Shown: positions 34,676 to 44,889, counted from the first letter of the stretch. The stretch is DNA of 64,000 bases from Streptomyces ambofaciens ATCC 23877 (GCF_001267885.1 NZ_CP012382.1:3583001-3647000); one strand, 5' to 3'. Made by a program: numbers and translations. The notes: generated by a model from the sequence alone, not told the origin.

Positions 34676-35056
34676 TCACGACGGGGGCGTGCCGCCGGCG
34701 GAGCCCAGCGAGCCGACCGCCGCGACCTTCACGCCCGCCTTGCCGCACACCCAGTGCGGGTCGGGACCCAGTTCCGGCTCGACGTCCAGCGCGTGCGGGT
34801 CGCCCGAGCCGCACACCGGGCACAGCGGCCAGCGGCCGTACCGCTCCAGCAGGGCGTCCTGCACGTCCTGGGCGACCAGCCCGGCGACGAACTCCGCGCC
34901 CTGCGGCCACTGCTCGACCCACCAGCGCCGCTGCACGACGGACTCCTCGACCAGCGACACGACGTCGGGCTCGGCGACCTGACCCGCCACCAGGTCGGCG
35001 AGGACGAGGGCGCGCGCGGCATGCAGCGTCTGCTCCAGGGGGCTGATGGGGTCCAT
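34676..35056 (-). CDS. Hypothetical protein with a zinc-ribbon-like pair
   Basis: 126 residues from ATG 35056. The N-terminal helical part (LHAARALVLADLVAGQVAEPDVVSLVEESV) is followed by LCPVCGSGDPH (about 78-88) and HWVCGKAG, giving three cysteines and a His that could form a zinc site. No family recognised. It is divergent from the RpiR-type regulator, with only 55 bp between starts, so the regulator's operators may affect it. Confidence 0.62.
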   Translation of the reverse strand: MDPISPLEQTLHAARALVLADLVAGQVAEPDVVSLVEESVVQRRWWVEQWPQGAEFVAGLVAQDVQDALLERYGRWPLCPVCGSGDPHALDVEPELGPDPHWVCGKAGVKVAAVGSLGSAGGTPPS

Positions 35057-35094
35057 GCCCCCATTGTGCGCACTCTTGACCCACGGACCGAAAC

Positions 35095-35138
35095 GAAAAT
35101 ATCTTTCATGAGTGACCGATGAAGTGAAGGAAACTTTC
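35095..35138. promoter_or_regulatory. Pair of operator-like palindromes at the RpiR regulator start
   Basis: GAAAATATCTTTC (35095-35107) and GAAGGAAACTTTC (35126-35138) are both of the form GAA-N7-TTC. Their centres are 31 bp apart, about three helical turns. The second lies inside the first codons of the regulator. They are likely autoregulatory sites. Confidence 0.5.
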
Positions 35139-36092
35139 GGCAGTCCGGGCGGCAGGACGGCGGGCGGCTCCGCGTCCGCCGTCCGCCGCGGTGCCGGAAG
35201 CGGCGGCACACCCCCCGCGCCCGGCGCCCTCGCGGCGAAGGTGCGCACGCTGGCGCCCTCGATGACGCGGTCCATGCAGCGGGTCGCCGAGGCCGTCGCG
35301 CACGATCCCGCCGGCTGCGCGGCCCTCACCGTCACCGGCCTCGCCGAGCTCACCGGCACCAGCGAGGCGACCGTCGTCCGCACGGCCCGGCTGCTCGGCT
35401 ACCCCGGCTACCGCGATCTGCGCCTCGCGCTCGCCGGACTCGCCGCCCAGCAGCAGTCCGGCCGCGCGCCCGCCATCACGACCGACATCGCGGTCGACGA
35501 CCCGATAGCCGACGTCGTCGCCAAGCTGGCCTACGACGAGCAGCAGACCCTCGCCGACACCGCCGCCGGCCTGGACACCGTCCAGCTCGGCGCGGCCGTC
35601 ACCGCGCTCGCCGCCGCCCGCCGCACCGACGTGTACGGCATCGGCGCCTCCGGCCTGGTCGCGCAGGACCTCACCCAGAAGCTCCTGCGGATAGGGCTGA
35701 TGGCGCACGCCCCCGGCGACCCGCACCTCGCCGTCACCAACGCGGTGCAGCTGCGCGCGGGGGACGTCGCCCTCGCGATCACCCACTCCGGGTCGACGGG
35801 GGACGTCATCGAGCCGCTGCGGGTCGCCTTCGAACGCGGCGCGACGACCGTCGCCATCACCGGCCGCCCCGACAGCCCCGTCACGCAGTACGCCGACCAC
35901 GTCCTGACCACGTCCACGTCGCGGGAGAGCGAGCTGCGGCCGGCGGCGATGTCGTCCCGGACCAGTCAGCTGCTGGTGGTGGACTGTCTGTTCGTGGGGG
36001 TGGCGCAGCGGACGTACGAGTCGGCGGCGCCGGCTCTGGCGGCTTCCTACGAGGCGTTGGCTCATCGGCACGGTTCGCGCGGTAGACCGTAG
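35112..36092 (+). CDS. MurR/RpiR-family transcriptional regulator
   Basis: 326 residues, GTG start. A variable N-terminal 40 residues precede an HTH_6 domain (MTRSMQRVAEAVAHDPAGCAALTVTGLAELTGTSEATVVRTARLLGYPGYRDLRLALAGL) and then a SIS sugar-phosphate domain (VYGIGASGLVAQDLTQKLLRIG ... ITHSGSTGDVIEPLRVA). Such regulators sense MurNAc-6-phosphate or related sugar phosphates. The neighbours MurQ and a MurNAc-like PTS transporter make it the probable local repressor. Paired operator-like palindromes flank its start. It ends 105 bp before murQ. Confidence 0.88.
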   Translation: MTDEVKETFGSPGGRTAGGSASAVRRGAGSGGTPPAPGALAAKVRTLAPSMTRSMQRVAEAVAHDPAGCAALTVTGLAELTGTSEATVVRTARLLGYPGYRDLRLALAGLAAQQQSGRAPAITTDIAVDDPIADVVAKLAYDEQQTLADTAAGLDTVQLGAAVTALAAARRTDVYGIGASGLVAQDLTQKLLRIGLMAHAPGDPHLAVTNAVQLRAGDVALAITHSGSTGDVIEPLRVAFERGATTVAITGRPDSPVTQYADHVLTTSTSRESELRPAAMSSRTSQLLVVDCLFVGVAQRTYESAAPALAASYEALAHRHGSRGRP

Positions 36093-36130
36093 GGCCTGAT
36101 CACCGCGGGCGGCTGCGGGCCGAGTCCGGC

Positions 36131-36157
36131 TGGTCGCGCAGTTCCCCGCGCCCCTGG
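36131..36157. repeat. Dispersed Streptomyces intergenic repeat
   Basis: The sequence around TCGCGCAGTTCCCCGCGCCC is one I know to recur in intergenic regions of many Streptomyces genomes. Here it lies between the regulator and murQ and can form a partial hairpin. Confidence 0.55.
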
Positions 36158-36196
36158 GTAAGTACAAGCACCGAAGTCGAAAAGAGCCGCTCCTCC

Positions 36197-37132
36197 ATGA
36201 CCTCCACCCCCCACCACCCCGACCTCCGTTCCCAGCTGGAGACGCTGGCCACCGAGGCGTTCCGGCCCGAGCTGGCCGAGATCGACCGGATGCCCACCCT
36301 CGACATCGCGCGGGCGATGAACGGCGAGGACGCCACCGTGCCCGCCGCCGTCGCCGAACGGCTGCCCGAGATCGCCGCCGCGATCGACGCCGTCGCCGCC
36401 CGGATGGCACGCGGCGGACGGCTGGTCTACGCGGGCGCCGGTACGGCCGGCCGGCTCGGCGTGCTGGACGCCTCGGAGTGCCCGCCCACCTTCAACACCG
36501 CCCCCGGACAGGTCGTCGGCCTCATCGCGGGCGGCCCGGACGCCATGGTCACCTCCGTAGAGGGCGCCGAGGACTCGGCCGGGCTGGCCCGCGCCGACCT
36601 GGACGCCCTCGGTCTCACCGCCGACGACGCGGTGGTCGGCGTGTCCGCGTCCGGCCGCACCCCGTACGCCGTCGGCGCCGTCGAGCACGCCCGCGCGCTC
36701 GGCGCCCTGACCGTCGGCCTCGCCTGCAACCGCGGCAGCGCCCTGGCGTCGGCGGCCGAGCACGGCATCGAGGTCGTCACCGGTCCCGAGCTGATCACCG
36801 GCTCCACCCGCCTGAAGGCCGGCACGGCGCAGAAGCTGGTCCTGAACATGCTGTCGACGATCACGATGATCCGCCTCGGCAAGACCTACGGGAACCTGAT
36901 GGTGGACGTCCGCGCCTCCAACGAGAAGCTGCGCGCCCGCTCCCGCCGGATCGTCGCGCTGGCCACCGGCGCCGCCGACGACGAGATCGAGCGCGCCCTG
37001 ACCGCCACCGACGGCGAGGTCAAGCACGCGATCCTGACCCTGCTGGCCGATGTGGACGGCCCGACGGCCGCCCGCCTTCTGGAGGACTCCGGCGGCCACC
37101 TGCGTGCCGCGCTGGCGGCGGCGCGGGGCTGA
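36197..37132 (+). CDS. murQ: N-acetylmuramic acid 6-phosphate etherase MurQ
   Basis: 311 residues. It cleaves the D-lactyl ether of MurNAc-6-phosphate to GlcNAc-6-phosphate, in peptidoglycan recycling. The SIS fold is shown by RLVYAGAGTAGRLGVLDASECPPTF (substrate loop with catalytic-type Glu), then VVGVSASGRTPY and LACNRGS, and a C-terminal UBA-like helical part (IERALTATDGEVKHAILTLL). Length is standard. Its product can be handled by NagA encoded at 56 kb. Next gene is the PTS EIIBC, 15 bp downstream, in the same operon. Confidence 0.95.
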   Translation: MTSTPHHPDLRSQLETLATEAFRPELAEIDRMPTLDIARAMNGEDATVPAAVAERLPEIAAAIDAVAARMARGGRLVYAGAGTAGRLGVLDASECPPTFNTAPGQVVGLIAGGPDAMVTSVEGAEDSAGLARADLDALGLTADDAVVGVSASGRTPYAVGAVEHARALGALTVGLACNRGSALASAAEHGIEVVTGPELITGSTRLKAGTAQKLVLNMLSTITMIRLGKTYGNLMVDVRASNEKLRARSRRIVALATGAADDEIERALTATDGEVKHAILTLLADVDGPTAARLLEDSGGHLRAALAAARG

Positions 37133-37147
37133 CCGCACGCTCGGGGG

Positions 37148-38782
37148 GTGCACAAGGACCCCCACTCCACGGCCGCCGCGCTGCTCCCCCTGCTCGGCGG
37201 CCCCGCCAACGTCCGCTCCGTCGCCCACTGCATGACCCGCCTCCGCCTGGGCCTGGCCGACCGGTCCCGGGTGGAGGACGAGGCGCTGCGCGCCCTGCCC
37301 GGCGTGCTCGGGGTGGTGGAGGACGGTGACTCGTACCAGGTGGTACTGGGCCCGGGCGTGGTCGGGCGGGTGACGGAGGCCTTCGAGGCCCTGCTGGCGG
37401 CCGGGGACGGCGGCGCGTCGGAGGCGCTGAACGCGGCCGGGGACGGCGGCGCATCGGAGGCGCTGAAGGTGGCCGGGGACGGCCACGCGTCGGAGGCACT
37501 GAACACGACCGGGGACGGCCACGCGTCGGGCGCGCTGAAGGCGGCCGGCGGTGGCGGCACGCCCCAGGCACTGCCCGTCGGCGGCGGCACCGCGGAGGCG
37601 CTCGCCCGGCGCGGCGCCGACCTGAGGGCACGGCACCGGCAGCGCAACGCCACCCCGCTGAAGACGGCCCTGCGCCGCGTCGCGGACATCTTCGTCCCGC
37701 TCATCCCGGCGCTGATCGGCTGCGGGATCGTCGCGGGCGTCGGCGGCCTGCTGACGAACCTGGGGCTGTTTCCCGGCCTCACCGCCGCCCTGGCCGCCGT
37801 CGCCTCCGGCTTCATGGCGCTGATCGCGGTGTTCGTCGGCCACAACACGGCGAAGGAGTTCGGCGGCACGCCCGTGCTGGGCGGCGCGGTCGCCGCCGTC
37901 GTCGTCCACCCGGGCGTCGCGAAGGTGACGGTGTTCGGCGCCACGCTCGCCCCCGGCCAGGGCGGTGTCCTCGGGGCGCTGGCGGCGGCCCTGCTGGGCA
38001 CCTGGGTCGAGAAGTGGTGCCGCGCCCGGTTCCCCGGCACCCTGGACGTCCTCCTCACCCCCACCCTGACGGTCCTGGTCCCCGGCCTGGCCACCCTGTA
38101 CGTCCTCATGTACGCGGCCGGGGAGGTCGCCACGGCCGTCGGCGCGGCCGCGAACTGGCTCCTGGCGACGACGGGCGCCCTGGCCGGCCTCGTCCTCGGC
38201 GGCCTCTTCCTCCCTCTGGTGATGCTGGGCCTCCACCAGGCCCTCATCCCCATCCACACCACCCTCATCGAACAGCAGGGCCACACCGTCCTGCTGCCCC
38301 TGCTGGCCATGGCGGGGGCCGGCCAGGTCGGCGCGGCGGCGGCGGTCTACGTCCGCCTGCGCCACGACACGTCGCTGCGTACGACGATCAGGTCGGCGCT
38401 CCCCGCCGGCCTGCTCGGCATCGGCGAACCCCTGATCTACGGCGTCTCCCTCCCCCTCGGCCGCCCCTTCCTCACCGCCTGCGTGGGCGGAGCGGCGGGC
38501 GGCGCGTTCGTCGGCCTGTTCGCGATGCTCGGCACCGACGTGGGGGCGACGGCGATCGGCCCGTCCGGCTGGGCGCTGTTCCCGCTCCTCGCGGGCGGCG
38601 GGGGCTGGGCGGCGACGGCGGGGGTGTACGGCGGCGGGCTGCTCACCGGGTACGCGGTCGGCTTCGCGGCGACGTACTTCTTCGGTCTGGACGAGGGCGC
38701 CGGCCGTGCCGTGTGCGACGCTGGGGAGCATGAACCACGCCCAGCTGACCGCCCTGGGCCGCGCCCTGCGTCTCCTCGGTGA
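37148..38782 (+). CDS. PTS EIIBC permease, probably for N-acetylmuramic acid
   Basis: 544 residues from GTG 37148. The EIIB domain has the phosphorylated Cys28 in AHCMTRLRL, then GVLGVVEDGDSYQVVLGPGV. A linker of five 12-residue repeats (residues 84-143) follows. The EIIC domain contains about ten helices and the sugar-site motif GIGEPLIYGVSLPL. There is no EIIA, so it must borrow one from a glucose-type Crr protein. Position directly after murQ suggests MurNAc uptake and phosphorylation (MurP role). The last 53 bp overlap the next gene. Confidence 0.88.
   Translation: MHKDPHSTAAALLPLLGGPANVRSVAHCMTRLRLGLADRSRVEDEALRALPGVLGVVEDGDSYQVVLGPGVVGRVTEAFEALLAAGDGGASEALNAAGDGGASEALKVAGDGHASEALNTTGDGHASGALKAAGGGGTPQALPVGGGTAEALARRGADLRARHRQRNATPLKTALRRVADIFVPLIPALIGCGIVAGVGGLLTNLGLFPGLTAALAAVASGFMALIAVFVGHNTAKEFGGTPVLGGAVAAVVVHPGVAKVTVFGATLAPGQGGVLGALAAALLGTWVEKWCRARFPGTLDVLLTPTLTVLVPGLATLYVLMYAAGEVATAVGAAANWLLATTGALAGLVLGGLFLPLVMLGLHQALIPIHTTLIEQQGHTVLLPLLAMAGAGQVGAAAAVYVRLRHDTSLRTTIRSALPAGLLGIGEPLIYGVSLPLGRPFLTACVGGAAGGAFVGLFAMLGTDVGATAIGPSGWALFPLLAGGGGWAATAGVYGGGLLTGYAVGFAATYFFGLDEGAGRAVCDAGEHEPRPADRPGPRPASPR
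37397..37576 (+). repeat. 36-bp tandem repeats inside the EIIBC linker
   Basis: Five units of 36 bp encode AAGDGGASEALN, AAGDGGASEALK, VAGDGHASEALN, TTGDGHASGALK and a degenerate AAGGGGTPQALP. Period and reading frame are kept, so repeat number could vary without breaking the gene. Confidence 0.9.
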
Positions 38783-39299
38783 GCACGGCGAGGCCCTGAC
38801 CGCCGACACGCCGGACGCCAAGCTGCACGAGGTCCGTGCCGACCTGAAGCGCGCGCTGGACCAGCTGGAGGAGAGTGTCACGGCGGCGGCCCCCTCCACC
38901 CGCTGCCCCGAGCACCCGAACGGCCCGGTGGACCAGGCCGCTCCCGACCTCTGCCTGCTCTGCGAGACCCGGCGCCGCGCCGCCCGCCGCGCCGAGTACA
39001 ACGGCGGCCCGCTGCCCGCCCGGCCCACCGAGCCGGTCCCGTCCCGGTACGGGATGCGCGGCGACCGCCCGCAGCCCCAGCAGCGCTGGCTGCCCGAGCT
39101 GTGGAACGGGCAGGCGTGGCAGCTGTGCGGCACCCCGCGCCGCGACCGCCGCGAGGCCGAGCTGTACATCGCGGCCCAACTGCGCGCGCCCCGCGCGGCC
39201 ATGGCGTACCGCCTCGTCCACGAGTTCACTGACTACGAGGTGCTGCGGGTGTGGGGGACGCCGGTGCGGGTGGACGTCGAGCCGATGGGCGGCCTCTGA
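38730..39299 (+). CDS. Conserved Streptomyces hypothetical protein
   Basis: 189 residues. The N-terminal helical half (LTALGRALRLLGEHGEALTADTPDAKLHEVRADLKRALDQLEE) is followed by a CPEHPN...CLLC cysteine cluster (about 52-75), possibly a metal site, then a WLPELWNGQAWQLCGTPRRDRREAELYI part. No function known. Its start lies within the end of the EIIBC gene; a leaderless promoter (GACGCT just before the ATG) is plausible. Confidence 0.6.
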   Translation: MNHAQLTALGRALRLLGEHGEALTADTPDAKLHEVRADLKRALDQLEESVTAAAPSTRCPEHPNGPVDQAAPDLCLLCETRRRAARRAEYNGGPLPARPTEPVPSRYGMRGDRPQPQQRWLPELWNGQAWQLCGTPRRDRREAELYIAAQLRAPRAAMAYRLVHEFTDYEVLRVWGTPVRVDVEPMGGL

Positions 39300-39366
39300 G
39301 CCGTCCGCGTGCGGCACTGACCCGAAGCGGCCCGGACCGGGGCCCGGGCCGCGTTCGCCGAGCGTC

Positions 39367-40881
39367 TCAGGAACCCTGGCAGAGCGGCAGCGCCGCGAAC
39401 TCGTGGCCCTCCCACAGGCGGCGCGAGGCCTCCTCCGGGTACGGCACGACGGCCGGCTCCGCGTCCAGGACCTGGACCAGGCGCCGGTCCGTGTCGTAGG
39501 CGGGCCAGCCCGGGTCGCCGGTGCGCGCGAACGCCGTCCAGGAGGAGCGGAAACGGGACGACAGGGCCAGCGCCTCGGGGGACGGCGCCGTACCGGCGAA
39601 CAGCAGCAGCCCCAGGTCCGCCTCGAAGGTGCCGAAGAGGAGGGGGACGTCCAGGGCGTGACAGGCGCCGAAGGCACCGCCGCTGCCCGGGGCCGCCCAG
39701 GTCAGCTCGTAGACGTGCGCCCGGCCGCCGCCCGCGAGGTGCGCCTCGGCCAGGTGCAGCGAGGGCATGCCGAACAGCCAGTCGGTCTGGACGCGTTCGT
39801 AGAGCTCGTTCGCGGACGCGTCGGGGTACGCGGCGCGGTAGGCCGCCTCGCCACCCGGCGCGTACAGGGCGAGGGCCGCGCTCGCGCGGTCGTCGCTGAT
39901 CCGGCCGAGCTTGCCCGCCATGGCGGTGAACAGGCGGTTCTCGTCACGGTTGTGGCCGACGACCAGGTCGACGTCCCGGGACGCGCCGGACGCCAGCGCC
40001 TGCCACGGCGTGGTCCGCAGCACCTCGCCGTCGACGACCGGCGAGTACGGGGTGACCGTGGGCGCGGCCCGGCCCCAGCGGGCGACCTGGCCGGGCATCT
40101 TCGGGGCGAGGGACTGCCCCGCCTTGACCAGCTGCTCCGGGTCCACGGCCGCCAGGTCGGCGACGGTGGGGCGCAGGCCGATCTCGGCGGCCAGGGCGGT
40201 GCCGATGTCACGGGCGAGCTCGGCGGAGAAGAACGTGCCCGGCACGCTCTGCGCGACGGCCCGCCGGAACAGTCCGGCCGCGCGGTCCATGGCCAGCAGG
40301 GAGGCGACGGAACCGGCGCCCGCCGACTCGCCGAAGACGGTCACCTGGTCCGGGTCGCCGCCGAACGCGGTGATGTTCTCCCGCACCCACTCCAGCGCGG
40401 CCACCTGGTCGAGCAGGCCCCGGTTGGCGGGGGCGCCCTCGATGTGGGCGAAACCCTCCATGCCGACGCGGTAGTTGAAGGTGACGACGACGAGGTCGCC
40501 GTCGACGGCTATGCGGCGGGCGTCGTAGCCCGGGCTGCCCGAGTGGCCGAGCTTGTAGGCACCGCCGTAGATCCACACCATCACCGGGCGGCGGGCGGCC
40601 GGGTCGGGGGCGGGGGTCCAGACGTTGACCGTGAGCCAGTCCTCGCCCCCGGAGTGGGTGCCGGCCGGGCCCGCCAGGCCCAGGTCCTGCGGGGGCGGCG
40701 GGCCGAAGGCGTACGCGTCGCGCGTCCCGTCCCAGGGGCGGGCGGGGCGCGGGGCGGCGAACCTGCCCGGACCCACCGGGGCCTCGGCGAAGGGGATGCC
40801 GCGAAAGACGGTCAGGCCGTCCGAGGTCTGTCCGCGCACCGCGCCGCAGTGGGTGCGCACCACGGGTCCGGTCGTGCTCAT
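39367..40881 (-). CDS. Type B carboxylesterase
   Basis: 504 residues of the alpha/beta-hydrolase carboxylesterase/lipase family. The oxyanion-hole region is VMVWIYGGAYKLG, the nucleophile elbow is VFGESAGAGS, and the acid is expected near VVGHNRDENRLF with the His in FGACHALDVPLLFG. The sequence DWLTVNVWTP is also typical. There is no signal peptide, so it is cytoplasmic. GAGGAG lies about 8 nt before the ATG. Natural substrate unknown. It is followed, on the same strand but with its own upstream region, by the oxidoreductase further right. Confidence 0.9.
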   Translation of the reverse strand: MSTTGPVVRTHCGAVRGQTSDGLTVFRGIPFAEAPVGPGRFAAPRPARPWDGTRDAYAFGPPPPQDLGLAGPAGTHSGGEDWLTVNVWTPAPDPAARRPVMVWIYGGAYKLGHSGSPGYDARRIAVDGDLVVVTFNYRVGMEGFAHIEGAPANRGLLDQVAALEWVRENITAFGGDPDQVTVFGESAGAGSVASLLAMDRAAGLFRRAVAQSVPGTFFSAELARDIGTALAAEIGLRPTVADLAAVDPEQLVKAGQSLAPKMPGQVARWGRAAPTVTPYSPVVDGEVLRTTPWQALASGASRDVDLVVGHNRDENRLFTAMAGKLGRISDDRASAALALYAPGGEAAYRAAYPDASANELYERVQTDWLFGMPSLHLAEAHLAGGGRAHVYELTWAAPGSGGAFGACHALDVPLLFGTFEADLGLLLFAGTAPSPEALALSSRFRSSWTAFARTGDPGWPAYDTDRRLVQVLDAEPAVVPYPEEASRRLWEGHEFAALPLCQGS

Positions 40882-40959
40882 CGATCACTCCTCACTGGTT
40901 ACCGCAGGCCGTACGCCAGTTGGTGATCTCTGGACCCTACGCCGTGGTGCGCACGGCGC

Positions 40960-42090
40960 TCAGCTGAGGGTCTTCATCGACGCCGCGTCGTACGGGGCGA
41001 GCGCGTCGAACCGGCCGGAGAGGATCTTCTCGGCCCACTGGGGGTCCTGGAGCAGCGCACGGCCGACGGCCACGAGGTCGAACTCGTCGCGCTCCATGCG
41101 GTCGAGGAGGTTGTCGAGGCTGCCGACGGGGGCGCCCTCGCCCAGGAAGGACTTGGTGAAGTCGCCGTCGAGGCCGACCGAGCCGACCGTGATGGCGGGC
41201 CTGCCGGTCAGCTTCTTGGTCCAGCCGGCGAGGTTGAGGTCGGAGCCGTCGAACTCCGGGCGCCAGTAGCGGCGGGTGGAGGCGTGGAAGGCGTCGACGC
41301 CGGCCGAGGCGAGCGGGGCGAGGATGGCCTCCAGCTCCTCCGGCGTCGTGGCGAGGCGGGCGTCGTAGGCCTCCTGCTTCCACTGCGAGTAGCGGAAGAT
41401 CACGGGGAACTCGGGCGAGACGGCGTCGCGCACGGCGGCCACGATCTCGGCGGCGAACCTGGTGCGGGAGACCGGGTCGCCGCCGTAGGCGTCGGTGCGG
41501 CGGTTGGTGCCGGCCCACAGGAACTGGTCGACGAGGTAACCGTGGGCGCCGTGGATCTCCACGCCGTCGAGGCCGATGCGCTCGGCGGCGGCCGCGGCCT
41601 CGGCGAAGGCGCCGATCACGTCGTCCAGGTCGCGCTGCGTCATCGCCTTGCCGGTGACCTCGTCCTCGCCGATGCGCAGGCCCGAGGGGCCGACGGCGGG
41701 GGCGTCGGCGAAGGGCGGCTCGCCCTGCTTGCGGACCATGCCGATGTGCCACAGCTGGGGCACGATCGTGCCGCCCGCCGCGTGCACCGCCTCGGCCACC
41801 TTCGCCCAGCCGGCCAGCTGCTCCTCGCCGTGGAAGCGCGGCACGCGGTCGCTCTGCCCGGCGGACTCGTGGCCGACGTAGGTGCCCTCGGTGACGATCA
41901 GGCCGACCCCGGCGGCGGCACGGCGGGCGTAGTACGAGACCACGTCGTCGCCGGGGACGCCGCCCGGGGAGAACATCCGGGTCATCGGCGCCATCGCGAT
42001 GCGGTTCGGCACGGTCAGGCCGTTGATGGTGGCGGGGCGGGCGAGGACGCTGGCGGCGCGCGAGGCGGCGTCGGGGGCGGTGACGGTCAC
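40960..42090 (-). CDS. NADH:flavin oxidoreductase of the old-yellow-enzyme family
   Basis: 376 residues from GTG 42090 with AGGAG 7 nt upstream. An FMN-binding TIM barrel is indicated by NRIAMAPMTRMFSPGGVPGDDVVSYYARRAAAGVGLIVTEGT, LWHIG (active-site His), GVEIHGAHGYLVDQFL and the phosphate-binding end LVAVGRALLQDPQWAEK. These enzymes reduce activated C=C bonds with NAD(P)H and are often induced by electrophiles. A perfect 16-bp palindrome in the promoter region suggests control by an unlinked repressor. Confidence 0.9.
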   Translation of the reverse strand: MTVTAPDAASRAASVLARPATINGLTVPNRIAMAPMTRMFSPGGVPGDDVVSYYARRAAAGVGLIVTEGTYVGHESAGQSDRVPRFHGEEQLAGWAKVAEAVHAAGGTIVPQLWHIGMVRKQGEPPFADAPAVGPSGLRIGEDEVTGKAMTQRDLDDVIGAFAEAAAAAERIGLDGVEIHGAHGYLVDQFLWAGTNRRTDAYGGDPVSRTRFAAEIVAAVRDAVSPEFPVIFRYSQWKQEAYDARLATTPEELEAILAPLASAGVDAFHASTRRYWRPEFDGSDLNLAGWTKKLTGRPAITVGSVGLDGDFTKSFLGEGAPVGSLDNLLDRMERDEFDLVAVGRALLQDPQWAEKILSGRFDALAPYDAASMKTLS

Positions 42091-42122
42091 GTGGGGGCTC
42101 CTCTGGAGGTACCGGTCAGTAT

Positions 42123-42138
42123 GTGCATGCGCATGCAC
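42123..42138. promoter_or_regulatory. Perfect 16-bp palindrome upstream of the oxidoreductase
   Basis: GTGCATGCGCATGCAC lies 33 bp before the GTG start. It is a likely repressor operator. No regulator gene is adjacent. Confidence 0.55.
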
Positions 42139-42265
42139 CACACCCGGGCCAACAGGCCCCGCCGTCGCGCGCATTCCGGCCCCACCCCATGAGTGGCCCA
42201 GGTCACAGCCCCCTGCCGTCGGGCCGACGGCGCGGAAGGAGCCGGGGACGCACCCGGGAAACGCC

Positions 42266-42303
42266 CGAGGGCGGCACTCCCCTGTCGGGGAGTGCCGCCC
42301 TCG
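42266..42303 (-). terminator. groEL2 terminator
   Basis: A perfect 17-bp stem (42266-42282 with 42287-42303) has a TGTC loop and lies 30 bp after the groEL stop. Confidence 0.88.
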
Positions 42304-42334
42304 GTCCGTAGGACGGTTGATCGACCGGAGCCGA

Positions 42335-44089
<1,755 letters not shown>

Positions 44090-44104
44090 TCACTCTCACC
44101 TTCA

Positions 44105-44149
44105 GAGTGCTAACGCCAATGATTAGCACTCGCCCCCATCGAGTGCAAG
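44105..44149 (-). promoter_or_regulatory. CIRCE (HrcA operator) with three half-sites
   Basis: Plus-strand order: GAGTGCTAA (44105-44113), 9-bp spacer, TTAGCACTC (44123-44131), 9-bp spacer, GAGTGCAAG (44141-44149). The last two form a CIRCE (TTAGCACTC-N9-GAGTGCTAA) with two changes; the first is an extra perfect half-site at the same spacing. It lies in the groEL2 leader/promoter region (43961-44333), which holds no gene. Confidence 0.88.
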
Positions 44150-44264
44150 CGCCTTCGGGGGATCGGCCCGGCGGCTCAGCCGCCCGCGAACACCGTTTCG
44201 GCCCCCGCGCGGGCGGCTCGCGGACCGACCGCGAACCGGCCGCGGACAGCCCACGGACAGCCCG

Positions 44265-44298
44265 AAGGGCCCGCACCTCCGGGGAGGTGCGGGCCCTT
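44265..44298 (-). terminator. Terminator of the small cold-shock gene
   Basis: Two 16-bp complementary arms (44265-44280 and 44283-44298) with two bases between them lie 36 bp after the cold-shock stop codon. Confidence 0.8.
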
Positions 44299-44333
44299 GG
44301 AGAAGAACCGTTCGCTTTCGGTGGCCGGACGTC

Positions 44334-44537
44334 TCAGGCGCTGAGGCGAACCATGTCGGCCTGCGGGCCCTTCTGACCCTGCGAGATCTCGAACTCGACC
44401 CGCTGGCCTTCTTCGAGGGTGCGGTAGCCGTCCATCTGAATCGCGCTGTAGTGGACGAAAACATCCGCACCACCGTCGACCGCGATGAAGCCGTACCCCT
44501 TCTCCGCGTTGAACCACTTGACGGTGCCCTGAGCCAT
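44334..44537 (-). CDS. CspA-type cold-shock protein
   Basis: 67 residues, one cold-shock domain: [20 protein letters not shown] (RNP1 KGYGFI) and DVFVHYSAI (RNP2). It binds single-stranded nucleic acid and acts as an RNA chaperone. ATG 44537 has GGGGAG 6 nt upstream. The leader is about 100 nt if the promoter proposed upstream is right, in line with the long leaders of cspA genes. It is monocistronic, between strong terminators. Confidence 0.95.
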   Translation of the reverse strand: MAQGTVKWFNAEKGYGFIAVDGGADVFVHYSAIQMDGYRTLEEGQRVEFEISQGQKGPQADMVRLSA

Positions 44538-44889
44538 GCCTAACTCCCCTATTACTGGCCCTTGCACAGATCCGCACTTCGCGGACCCGGGTCAGACCTC
44601 GCCCCCCACGACTGGGGGCGTGCGCCGGAACGCGTCGACCGCGGCTGAATGTATCTGTCCAACTGCCGTCTGCAACAGGTCAATCGGACGAGAAATCTGG
44701 ACGCACCCGGTCCGGAATGTGGCGAGAATTCGCCTGAATTCGGGTCAAGTCGGGGCACACAAAGGGAACAAAAGCCGCGAAATACGCCCACACTTTGGCT
44801 ACATCTTGTCGGGCGCTGGGCAGGAATTCGAGATTCCCGATCTTTCGATCGGGAGCGCGTTCCCCAACTCTACCGCGCTCAATCCCATG
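44538..44889. other. Intergenic region upstream of the cold-shock gene
   Basis: There is no convincing gene in these 352 bp. On the minus strand TTGCAG (44670-44675) and TACATT (44648-44653) are 16 bp apart and could be the cold-shock promoter, giving a leader near 100 nt. EcoRI-like GAATTC occurs twice (GAATTCGCCTGAATTC) near 44726; I attach no meaning to it. Confidence 0.45.

Noticed and set aside
44726..44742. GAATTCGCCTGAATTC as an operator
   Set aside because: It is far from the proposed cold-shock promoter and AT-rich six-mers are expected by chance in this locally lower-G+C gap.
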